DNA of 14,699 nt from JBDIAR01 sp039812545 (GCA_039812545.1 JBDIAR010000085.1:1-14699), one strand, 5' to 3'. Positions 7,593-13,372 are shown, counted from the first letter of the stretch. Numbers and translations are program-made. The notes: generated from the letters alone by a model not told the origin.

Positions 7593-7864
7593 GAGGGGCG
7601 GTCGGGCTCCGGCGCCGAAGAGCCGGACGGGCGGACGAGCTGGCCGAAACGCTGCTGAGCGCCCTGCTTGGTCAGCCCGTACAGCGCCCCGATGCGCGAC
7701 CAGGACGCCCCCTCGGCGCGCGCGGCCCGGACGTGTTCGGTCTCCACGCGCTCGGCCGATTCGCGCACCCGACGGGCCGCATCGAGTGCCGTCAGCGCAT
7801 CGGGCGCCGCCTCCAGAGCGGCGAGCGCCTTACCCAAATGGGTGCGCGGAGACGACTTGGCCAT
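7589..7864 (-). CDS. small helix-turn-helix protein
   Basis: This is a 91-residue protein. A predicted alpha-helical N-terminal half (LGKALAALEAAPDALTALDAA and on to residue 50) precedes a helix-turn-helix at about 53-74 (ASWSRIGALYGLTKQGAQQRFG). This resembles small actinobacterial DNA-binding proteins with a sigma-70 region 4-like HTH. The C-terminal 12 residues are a disordered Ser/Pro tail. It is the first gene of a two-gene minus-strand operon with the DUF2236 gene (4-nt ATGA overlap) and has a leaderless promoter (TAGAAT, 6 nt, ATG). It faces the half-site array at 7919-7972 across a divergent intergenic region, which makes it a candidate regulator of that region. That link is inferred from position only. 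Confidence 0.8.
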   Translation of the reverse strand: MAKSSPRTHLGKALAALEAAPDALTALDAARRVRESAERVETEHVRAARAEGASWSRIGALYGLTKQGAQQRFGQLVRPSGSSAPEPDRPS

Positions 7865-7870
7865 GGCCGG

Positions 7871-7876
7871 ATTCTA
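7871..7876 (-). promoter_or_regulatory. -10 element TAGAAT of a leaderless transcript
   Basis: Read on the minus strand, TAGAAT is followed by 6 nt (CCGGCC) and then the ATG of the HTH gene at 7864. This is the best consensus match among the -10 boxes seen here, with no ribosome binding site in between. No clear -35 is visible. Confidence 0.65.
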
Positions 7877-7918
7877 GATCGGATGGGCGGCCGGCGACAC
7901 GCCGCACGGCAACGAAAT

Positions 7919-7972
7919 GTTGACGATCCGGTCAAGGCGTGGTTGACTTCCCAGCGTCAACGTGCCGTTGAC
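7919..7972. promoter_or_regulatory. array of five alternating GTTGAC/GTCAAC half-sites (candidate operator)
   Basis: GTTGAC occurs at 7919-7924, 7942-7947 and 7967-7972. In the opposite orientation, GTCAAG lies at 7931-7936 and GTCAAC at 7956-7961. Core TTGAC/GTCAA units therefore begin at 7920, 7931, 7943, 7956 and 7968, with alternating direction and steps of 11 to 13 bp, about one helical turn. The pair 7942-7961 is a perfect 6-8-6 inverted repeat. This looks like a cooperative repressor or activator binding region between the divergent HTH gene and the lysine-rich ORF/DUF952 pair. Single TTGAC units could also serve as -35 boxes, but no suitable -10 follows them. Confidence 0.6.
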
Positions 7973-7979
7973 CTTGGAC

Positions 7980-7987
7980 GGAGGTGA
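7980..7987 (+). promoter_or_regulatory. strong ribosome binding site of the lysine-rich mini-ORF
   Basis: GGAGGTGA lies 5 nt before the GTG at 7993. It is the same eight-base sequence as the PII gene's ribosome binding site. Its position shows that the small ORF, and not the downstream DUF952 gene 63 nt away, is the primary entry point for ribosomes. Confidence 0.8.
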
Positions 7988-7992
7988 CTCCC

Positions 7993-8046
7993 GTGGGTAA
8001 GAAGAAGGACAAGAAGAAGGACAAGAAGAAGGGCAAGAAGAAGTGA
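7993..8046 (+). CDS. 17-residue lysine-only mini-protein, coupled to the DUF952 gene
   Basis: This tiny ORF starts at GTG and encodes MGKKKDKKKDKKKGKKK: twelve lysines, all AAG, with two Asp and two Gly spaced every fourth residue and nothing else. Support for translation comes from the near-perfect GGAGGTGA 5 nt upstream and from the stop overlapping the DUF952 start as GTGA (8043-8046). It may be a stable polycationic peptide that binds nucleic acid or acid surfaces. Alternatively it may be a leader whose runs of lysine codons slow ribosomes and tune translation of the next gene, since the AAG runs also look like ribosome binding sites (GAAGAAGGGC). No homologous family is known to me with certainty. 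Confidence 0.65.
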   Translation: MGKKKDKKKDKKKGKKK

Positions 8047-8468
8047 GGCCTCGCGGGGTGGGCGGCGACGATGCCGACCACCCCGCCGCTCTTGTCGGGT
8101 TCGTCTATCACCTCGCCCACGCGACCGACTGGGCGGTGGCCCGGCGGGTCGGCCACTATCCCTGGTCCACGCGGGGCCGGAGCCTCGCCGAGGAGGGTTT
8201 CCTGCACGCCAGCGAGGCGCATCAGGTCGAGGGCACGGCACAGCGGTTCTACCGGGACGACCCCGAACCCCTCGTCCTGCTGACCATCGACGAGCAGCGG
8301 CTGGCGGCGCACGGCATACCACTGCGTCGAGAAGCCCTGGACCCACGGGACCCGAACAGCCCTCGATACCCCCATGTGTATGCCGGTTCCGGCCTTCCCG
8401 TCGACGTGGTCGTGGACGTGCGGCCGGCGCGCTTCGACGATGAGGGTCGATTCGTCGTCGGCCGTTAG
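8043..8468 (+). CDS. DUF952 family protein
   Basis: This 141-residue protein of unknown function matches the DUF952 pattern. FVYHLAHATDWAVA near residue 20 is followed by a Y-P-W segment, SLAEEGFLHASEAHQVEGTAQRF (the family's GFIHcS-type core), LVLLTIDEQRL, and the late PHVYAGSGLPVDVVVDVRP. The GTG start at 8043 overlaps the stop of the lysine-rich mini-ORF by 4 nt, so translation is probably coupled to it. Other start codons inside the frame would cut into the variable N-terminus, so a few N-terminal residues are uncertain. The stop TAG at 8466-8468 doubles as the first half of the ffh -10 box. The biochemical role of DUF952 is not established. Confidence 0.85.
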   Translation: MRPRGVGGDDADHPAALVGFVYHLAHATDWAVARRVGHYPWSTRGRSLAEEGFLHASEAHQVEGTAQRFYRDDPEPLVLLTIDEQRLAAHGIPLRREALDPRDPNSPRYPHVYAGSGLPVDVVVDVRPARFDDEGRFVVGR

Positions 8469-8471
8469 GCT
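8466..8471 (+). promoter_or_regulatory. -10 element TAGGCT of a leaderless ffh transcript
   Basis: TAGGCT is followed by 6 nt and the GTG of ffh at 8478, with no ribosome binding site between. Its first three bases are the stop codon of the DUF952 gene. No clear -35 element is seen. Confidence 0.55.
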
Positions 8472-8477
8472 TCGGGG

Positions 8478-10097
8478 GTGTTCAATTCGCTCTCGGACCG
8501 GCTGACCGCGACCTTCCGCAATCTGCGGAGCAAGGGTCGCCTCAGCGAGCATGACGTCAACACCACGATCCGCGACATCCGCCTGGCCCTGCTCGACGCC
8601 GACGTGGCGCTGCCGGTCGTCAAGGCGTTCTGCAACAGCATCCGCGAGCGGGCCCTCGGCGCCGAGGTCAGCGAAGCCCTCAACCCCGCGCAGCAGGTCG
8701 TCAAGATCGTCAACGAAGAACTCGTCGGCATCCTCGGTGGAGCGACCAGGACGGTCCAGTTCGCCAAGACCCCGCCCACCGTCATCATGCTCGCGGGCCT
8801 GCAGGGTTCGGGGAAGACCACGTTCGCCGGCAAACTCGGCCGGTGGCTGAAGGACCAGGGGCACACCCCGATCCTCGTCGCCGCCGACCTGCAGCGCCCC
8901 AACGCCGTCACCCAACTCGAGGTCGTCGGCGAGCGCGCGGGTGTGCCGGTGTTCGCCCCGGAGCGGGGCAATGTGTTCGGCCACGACGCGGTCGGCGGCA
9001 CCGGTGAGGGCACGCGGTCCTTCGGCGATCCGATCGCGGTGGCCCGAACCGGTGTCGAGCACGCCCGGGCCAAGCTGCACGACGTCGTCATCATCGACAC
9101 CGCGGGTCGGCTGGCCGTCGACGCCAACCTGATGGAGCAGGCCGCCCAGATCCGCGAGGCGACCCAGCCCCAAGAGGTCCTGTTCGTCATCGACGCGATG
9201 ATCGGCCAGGCCGCCGTCGAGACGGCCGTCGCCTTCCAGGAAGGCGTGGAGTTCACCGGCGTCGTGCTGTCCAAGCTCGACGGTGACGCGCGCGGCGGCG
9301 CGGCGCTGTCCGTCGCGCACGTGACCGGCCGCCCGATCATGTTCGCCTCGACCGGCGAGAAGACGACCGACATCGAGATCTTCCACCCGGACCGGATGGC
9401 CAGCCGGATCCTGGACATGGGCGACGTGCTGACGCTCATCGAGCAGGCCGAACGTGCGTTCTCGCGGCGCCAGGCCGAGGAGATGACCCGGAAGTTCCTC
9501 GCCGAGGAGGACTTCACCTTCGACGACTTCATGGACCAGATGGCGGCCATCAAGAAGATGGGTTCGCTGAAGTCGATGCTGGCGATGATGCCCGGGATGC
9601 AGCAGATGCGGGCCCAGCTCGACGCGTTGGACGAGCGGGAGTTCGACCGGGTCGAGGCGATGGTGCGCTCGATGACCCCGTTCGAACGCACCCACCCCAA
9701 GCAGATCAACGGCTCGCGCCGCCAGCGGATCGCCCGAGGTTCGGGGGTCACGGTCGGCGACGTCAACCAGCTGCTGGAGCGCTTCGGGCAGGCCCAGAAG
9801 ATGATGAAGTCGTTGGCCCGCGGGGGTGGCGGTGGGATTCCCGGTATGCCGGGACTGCCGGGGACGCGCAAGGGCAAGCCGGCTCCGGCTCGAAAGGGCA
9901 AGGCCCGCAGCGGCAATCCCGCCAAGCGGGCCGCCGAGGAACGCGCTGCCGGAGAACGTGCCGCGGCGGGCCGGGCGAATGCCGCGAAGAGCGCGTTCGG
10001 CATACCGGATCAGGATGGTGGAGGTGGCTCGGCGGGTCCCGCCGATGCCTTCGACCCCAAGAACCTGCCCAAGGGCTTCGACAAGTTCCTGGGATAG
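8478..10097 (+). CDS. ffh: signal recognition particle GTPase Ffh (SRP54)
   Basis: This 539-residue cytoplasmic GTPase binds 4.5S RNA and signal sequences and delivers nascent membrane proteins to FtsY. The N domain covers about residues 1-95. The G domain has the P-loop GLQGSGKTT at 107-115, AADLQRPNAV at 135-144, DTAGRL at 207-212 and SKLDGDARGG near 266. The M domain is methionine-rich (SMLAMMPGMQQMRAQL), and KQINGSRRQRIARGSG is the RNA-binding helix region. A basic Gly/Pro/Lys/Ala tail of about 90 residues follows and ends FDKFLG. Compared with typical Ffh (APEPGNGVGDPVAVA or similar), there are roughly a dozen extra residues after APERGN (163-183). Start GTG is supported by the leaderless promoter. 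Confidence 0.97.
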   Translation: MFNSLSDRLTATFRNLRSKGRLSEHDVNTTIRDIRLALLDADVALPVVKAFCNSIRERALGAEVSEALNPAQQVVKIVNEELVGILGGATRTVQFAKTPPTVIMLAGLQGSGKTTFAGKLGRWLKDQGHTPILVAADLQRPNAVTQLEVVGERAGVPVFAPERGNVFGHDAVGGTGEGTRSFGDPIAVARTGVEHARAKLHDVVIIDTAGRLAVDANLMEQAAQIREATQPQEVLFVIDAMIGQAAVETAVAFQEGVEFTGVVLSKLDGDARGGAALSVAHVTGRPIMFASTGEKTTDIEIFHPDRMASRILDMGDVLTLIEQAERAFSRRQAEEMTRKFLAEEDFTFDDFMDQMAAIKKMGSLKSMLAMMPGMQQMRAQLDALDEREFDRVEAMVRSMTPFERTHPKQINGSRRQRIARGSGVTVGDVNQLLERFGQAQKMMKSLARGGGGGIPGMPGLPGTRKGKPAPARKGKARSGNPAKRAAEERAAGERAAAGRANAAKSAFGIPDQDGGGGSAGPADAFDPKNLPKGFDKFLG

Positions 10098-10108
10098 GTC
10101 CCGCGCGC

Positions 10109-10129
10109 CCGCGGTGGTCCCGACCGCGG
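10109..10129 (+). terminator. hairpin downstream of ffh
   Basis: CCGCGGT (10109-10115) pairs perfectly with ACCGCGG (10123-10129) across a 7-nt loop, beginning 12 nt after the ffh stop. There is no U-tract, as is usual in this group. The separate promoter of the next gene starts about 30 nt later, which fits a transcription end here. Confidence 0.6.
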
Positions 10130-10159
10130 CCTGGGCCGGGCTGCTGGGTCGGCCGAAAC

Positions 10160-10190
10160 TAGACACCCTCCGCGGCAGGCTGGGTACGCT
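10160..10190 (+). promoter_or_regulatory. promoter of the amidohydrolase gene (leaderless)
   Basis: The -10 box TACGCT (10185-10190) is followed by 6 nt and the ATG at 10197, so the transcript would start at the ATG. A TAGACA sequence (10160-10165) matches the TTGACA -35 consensus at five of six positions, although the 19-nt spacer is long. Confidence 0.55.
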
Positions 10191-10196
10191 TCCGCC

Positions 10197-11282
10197 ATGG
10201 CGAGCCTGTTGCACCTGACCGGTCCGATTCTCGTCGGCCCGGGGGAGGTGCTGGACGAGATCTGGGTGGCGGACGGGCGGATCATGCTGACGCCGCCGGC
10301 CGGCACCGCCGACGTCGAGAGCATCGCCGGCTGGGTCCTGCCCGGGTTGATCGACGCGCACTGTCACGTCGGCATCGGACCGGGCGGGCCGGTGCTGGAC
10401 CCGCAGGAATGCGAACGCCAGGCGATCGCCGTCCGCGACGCGGGGACCCTGCTCATCCGGGACGCCGGGTCGCCCGCGGACACCCGCTGGATGGACGAAC
10501 GGGAGGATCTGCCCAAGATCGTGCGCGCCGGCCGGCACCTGGCCCGCAACCGGCGGTACATCCGCGGCCTCGGCCACGAGATCGAACCGGAGGATCTCGT
10601 CGCCTTCGTCCGCCAGGAGGCGCTGCGCGGCGACGGCTGGGTCAAGATCGTCGGCGACTGGATCGACCGGGAAACCGGCGACCTGGCGCCCTGTTGGCCG
10701 GCCGAGGTGGTGGCCGCCGCGGTGACCGCGGCGCACGAGCTCGGGGTTCGGATGACCGCGCACTGCTTCGGGGAGCAGTCCCTCGTCGACCTGGCCGCCG
10801 CCGGCATCGACTGCGTCGAACACGCCACCGGGCTGGTGCCGGAGACCATCGAGGCCTTCGCGGCCCAAGGGATCACGATCGTTCCGACACTGGTCAACAT
10901 CGACAACTTCCCGGCCTTCGCCGCCGCCGGGGAGAAGTTCCCGGCATACCGGACGCACATGCTCGACCTGCACGAACGCCGCTACGCCACGGTCGCGGCC
11001 GCCCACGACGCGGGCATCCCCATCCGCCTGGGCACCGACGCCGGTGGTTCGATCGCGCACGGACGGGTCGCCGACGAGGCGGTCGAACTCGGCGCCGCGG
11101 GCCTGACCAACGACGAGGTGCTCGACGCCGCATGCTGGGCGGCGCGGAGCTGGCTGGGGCACGAGGGCATCACCGAGGGGGCCGCCGCGGACCTCGTCGT
11201 ATATGCCGCCGACCCGCGCGAGGATCTCCACGCACTCCAGGACCCACATCGAATCGTGTTGCGGGGCAAGTGTGTCCGATGA
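10197..11282 (+). CDS. amidohydrolase family protein (imidazolonepropionase/prolidase-like)
   Basis: This 361-residue metal-dependent hydrolase has the composite beta-sandwich plus TIM-barrel layout of the amidohydrolase superfamily. Visible metal and catalytic residues are DAHCHV (His55 and His57), Lys150 in WVKIVGDW as the probable carboxylated lysine, His189 in TAHCFG, His209 in CVEHATG, and Asp281 in LGTDAGGS. The N-terminal strands (GEVLDEIWVADGRI) and C-terminal ADLVVYAADP belong to the small sandwich domain. This set of residues suits the subfamily that hydrolyses peptidic or cyclic amide bonds, but the substrate is unknown. It follows ffh on the same strand with its own promoter, and its last 11 bases overlap the next gene. 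As I recall, a neighbour of this type beside ffh is common in actinobacteria. Confidence 0.88.
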   Translation: MASLLHLTGPILVGPGEVLDEIWVADGRIMLTPPAGTADVESIAGWVLPGLIDAHCHVGIGPGGPVLDPQECERQAIAVRDAGTLLIRDAGSPADTRWMDEREDLPKIVRAGRHLARNRRYIRGLGHEIEPEDLVAFVRQEALRGDGWVKIVGDWIDRETGDLAPCWPAEVVAAAVTAAHELGVRMTAHCFGEQSLVDLAAAGIDCVEHATGLVPETIEAFAAQGITIVPTLVNIDNFPAFAAAGEKFPAYRTHMLDLHERRYATVAAAHDAGIPIRLGTDAGGSIAHGRVADEAVELGAAGLTNDEVLDAACWAARSWLGHEGITEGAAADLVVYAADPREDLHALQDPHRIVLRGKCVR

Positions 11283-12423
11283 TGCCCCGCCGTCTCGGCG
11301 GGACGGTCCGCGGGTCTGGATAGCACCGGCGACTCCCGACGACATCCCGGCATACCAGCGGGCGGTAGAACTTTCCGTCGTCCGCCTGAGCCGGTTCGGT
11401 CGCCCCGATGCCGCCGGACTGCCCGGGTTGCTGGCGCTGCAGTCGCGCCAGCACCGCACCTGGCTCATCCATGCCCGGCATCCGTTCGGCGGGCACGACC
11501 TGGTCGGCAAGGTCAACGTCGCCAACGTCATCCGCGGCCGAGGTCTGATGGCGACCATCGGTTACGACGCCTTCGACCCGTATGCCGGTCGCGGGCTGAT
11601 GCGCGAGGGGCTGAGCCTGGTCGTCGAGGCCTCCTTCGACGACGAACCCGCGGGTATGGGGCTGCATCGACTGGAGGCCAATGTCCAGCCGATGAATGTC
11701 CGTTCTGCCGCACTGGTCCGCTCCCTGGGCTTCGTCCACGAGGGATTCGCCCGCGACCTGCTCTACCTGCCGGACGCCGCCGGGGACGACGGCTGGCGCG
11801 ATCACGACCGGTACGCCATCACGGCGGAGGACTGGCCGGCCGAGCCGTACCGGCTCGCGACGGCACGCCGGGTCGTCGCCCTCATCAACGGCATACCCGG
11901 CTCGGGCAAGACCACGCTTGGCCGAGCGCTGTCGGCTCGGCTGGGCGTTCCGCTGTTCGCCAAGGACACCATCAAGGAGGCCATCGGGGAGGCCGTCGGA
12001 TCCGCGGCGAACAATCCTGCGCCGTTGGGCCGGGCCGTGGGCAAGGGATCCGCCCAGGCGCTGTTCAGTCTGTTGGGGCTGGCGCCGACCGGGGCGATCC
12101 TGGAGAGCTACTGGTCGTCCGACCTGGCGGTGAGCGTCCGCCGACAACTCACCCTGGCTCGCATCGACCCCGCGCTCGTACCGCAGCTCTGGTGCGATCT
12201 GCCGGTGGGGCTGGCCCGCCAGCGGTACGAGGACCGCGCCTTCGACGGGGATCGCCATGGCGTCCACGGGCCACAGCACGACCAGCAGGCGATGTGGGAT
12301 CAGCTCGAGCACGCCGAACCGATGGCTCTCGGCGGACCCATCCTGCGGGTCGACACCACCGAACCCCTGACCCAGGCGGCCCTGACCGATCTCGCCCTGC
12401 GCATCCGGGCCGCCGGTCAGTAA
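11272..12423 (+). CDS. fusion of a GNAT acetyltransferase domain and a P-loop kinase domain
   Basis: This 383-residue two-domain protein has no name that I recognise. Residues from about 15 to 185 form a RimJ/RimL-like GNAT domain (ATPDDIPAYQRAV, YAGRGLMREGLSLVVEASF, LHRLEANVQPMNVRSAALVRSLGF, ending in HDRYAITAEDW). From about residue 200 a small-molecule kinase-like P-loop domain follows. It has VVALINGIPGSGKTTLGRAL with the Walker A at 207-215, AKDTIKEAIGE at 230-240, LESYWSSDL, and a lid-like RQRYEDRAF starting at 316. The nearest known type is the AAA_33/zeta/chloramphenicol-phosphotransferase-like group. The start GTG at 11272 overlaps the amidohydrolase stop by 11 bp. The frame is open further upstream, but that part has low-quality, shadow-like composition. 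Roles in modification or detoxification of a small molecule are possible but unproven. Confidence 0.8.
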   Translation: MSDDAPPSRRDGPRVWIAPATPDDIPAYQRAVELSVVRLSRFGRPDAAGLPGLLALQSRQHRTWLIHARHPFGGHDLVGKVNVANVIRGRGLMATIGYDAFDPYAGRGLMREGLSLVVEASFDDEPAGMGLHRLEANVQPMNVRSAALVRSLGFVHEGFARDLLYLPDAAGDDGWRDHDRYAITAEDWPAEPYRLATARRVVALINGIPGSGKTTLGRALSARLGVPLFAKDTIKEAIGEAVGSAANNPAPLGRAVGKGSAQALFSLLGLAPTGAILESYWSSDLAVSVRRQLTLARIDPALVPQLWCDLPVGLARQRYEDRAFDGDRHGVHGPQHDQQAMWDQLEHAEPMALGGPILRVDTTEPLTQAALTDLALRIRAAGQ

Positions 12424-12462
12424 GTCAGGTGCGCGCAGGCGCCGGGAGCCAGGAGGGCGGCC

Positions 12463-12492
12463 GGGGGCTGCCGGGGCATGCCGGGGCTGGGG
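12463..12492 (+). promoter_or_regulatory. four-tetrad G-quadruplex motif at the rpsP promoter
   Basis: G-runs at 12463-12467, 12473-12476, 12483-12486 and 12489-12492 are separated by loops of 5, 6 and 2 nt, a canonical G4 motif on the non-template strand. The first three runs sit in a degenerate 10-bp tandem repeat starting CCGGGG at 12461, 12471 and 12481. The motif ends 11 nt before the -10 box, so it occupies the -35 region. Confidence 0.6.
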
Positions 12493-12503
12493 CGAACCTC
12501 TGG

Positions 12504-12509
12504 CACAAT
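12504..12509 (+). promoter_or_regulatory. -10 element CACAAT of the rpsP operon
   Basis: CACAAT in the context CTCTGGCACAATGG is the only AT-rich stretch in the gap and matches the -10 style seen before rpsP in related actinobacteria, as I recall it. Initiation near 12515-12517 would leave a leader of about 135 nt. No TTGAC-like -35 is present; that position holds G-runs instead. Confidence 0.5.
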
Positions 12510-12522
12510 GGTGGGCTGTACC

Positions 12523-12612
12523 CGTCCGGCCCCCGCATCTCGCGATGCGCTGCGAGCTGGACCGGACGCCTACACACCGAGTGCCGGCACCCCGCGCGAC
12601 ATCCCTGCGCGG
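12523..12612 (+). promoter_or_regulatory. structured 5' leader of the rpsP operon
   Basis: Perfect inverted repeats cluster in the leader. CGTCCGG (12523-12529) pairs with CCGGACG (12562-12568) and encloses a 6-bp hairpin CGCATC/GATGCG (12534-12539 with 12544-12549). This is followed by the palindrome GTGCCGGCAC (12581-12590) and the stem CCGCGC/GCGCGG (12592-12597 with 12607-12612). A folded leader fits feedback or growth-dependent control of a ribosomal protein operon. No known riboswitch class is recognised. Confidence 0.45.
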
Positions 12613-12650
12613 TCTCGCCGCGCTCACGATGCACCGAGGAGACCACGCGC

Positions 12651-13130
12651 GTGGCCGTCAAGATTCGCCTGAAGCGGATGGGCAAGATCCGCACCCCGTT
12701 CTACCGCGTCGTCGTCATGGACTCCCGCACCAAGCGGGACGGCCGGGCGATCGAGGAGATCGGCAAGTACCACCCCACCCACGAGCCGTCGGTCATCGAC
12801 ATCGACTCCGCGCGCGCCCAGTACTGGCTGAGCCAGGGTGCGCAGCCCACCGAGGCCGTGCAGGTGCTGCTGAAGATCACCGGGGACTGGCAGAAGTTCA
12901 CCGGCGAGCCGGGCGCCGAGGGCACCTTGAAGGTGGCCCCCGCCAAGCAGAGCAAGCGCGACCTCTACGAGGCCGCCGTCGCCGCCGCCGGCAAGGTCCT
13001 GGACGCCAAGGACGCCACCACGACGCGCAAGTCGGCTCGCAAGACCGAGGATGCAGCCGGCGGCGACGCCGCACCGGCCGCACCCGAGGCCCCGTCGTCC
13101 GAACCCGCCTCGTCCGGCGACGAGGCGTGA
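12651..13130 (+). CDS. rpsP: 30S ribosomal protein S16
   Basis: This 159-residue protein starts with GTG. GAGGAG (12636-12641) lies 9 nt upstream, and the encoded start AVKIRLKRMGKIRTPFYRVVV is the universal S16 N-terminus. The core occupies about the first 90 residues (TKRDGRAIEEIGKYHP, ARAQYWLSQGAQPTEAV). The rest is an Ala/Pro/Ser/Glu-rich C-terminal extension, common in actinobacterial S16 but absent from the 82-residue E. coli protein. S16 binds 16S rRNA early in small-subunit assembly. It leads the operon rpsP-khpA-rimM-trmD, and its TGA overlaps the GTG of khpA. Confidence 0.97.
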   Translation: MAVKIRLKRMGKIRTPFYRVVVMDSRTKRDGRAIEEIGKYHPTHEPSVIDIDSARAQYWLSQGAQPTEAVQVLLKITGDWQKFTGEPGAEGTLKVAPAKQSKRDLYEAAVAAAGKVLDAKDATTTRKSARKTEDAAGGDAAPAAPEAPSSEPASSGDEA

Positions 13131-13372
13131 CCGTGCTCGAAGAGGCACTGGAGCACATCGTCAAGGCGATCGTCGACCACGACGACGACGTCGTCGTGCG
13201 TCGCAAGGAATTGCGGCGCGGCGAAGTGCTCGAAGTGCGCGTTCACCCCGACGACCTCGGTCGGGTGATCGGCCGGTCCGGGCGGACCGCCTCCGCGCTG
13301 CGGACCGTCATCACGGCCCTGGCCGGCGGCGGCAATATCCGGGTCGACATCGTGGACACCGACCGCCGTTGA
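13127..13372 (+). CDS. khpA: KH-domain RNA-binding protein KhpA
   Basis: This 81-residue single-KH protein is the usual size. The GxxG loop is GRSG (residues 49-52) in LGRVIGRSGRTASALRTVI, preceded by the strand GEVLEVRVHPDD. In other bacteria KhpA works with KhpB as a small-RNA chaperone and affects cell size and division. The GTG start at 13127 overlaps the rpsP stop (GTGA); a second GTG two codons later is an alternative. Its own stop overlaps the TTG start of rimM (TTGA). The position between rpsP and rimM is the standard one in Gram-positive genomes. Confidence 0.93.
   Translation: MTVLEEALEHIVKAIVDHDDDVVVRRKELRRGEVLEVRVHPDDLGRVIGRSGRTASALRTVITALAGGGNIRVDIVDTDRR

Noticed and set aside
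7920..7948. TTGACG ... TTGACT as -35 elements of ordinary promoters for the lysine-rich ORF
   Set aside because: No TANNNT-like -10 follows any of them at 16-19 nt; the alternating, evenly spaced arrangement fits an operator better.
11203..11271. Longer N-terminus for the GNAT-kinase protein from ATG 11203
   Set aside because: It would overlap the amidohydrolase by 80 bp and add Arg/Thr/Ser/Cys residues typical of a shadow frame; GTG 11272 gives a short, normal overlap.
7932..11558. A 1208-codon open frame on the minus strand opposite DUF952, ffh and the amidohydrolase
   Set aside because: It runs antisense to well-conserved genes, its composition is that of a GC-rich codon shadow (Arg, Gly, Asp, His repeats with no domain), and it has no start signals.
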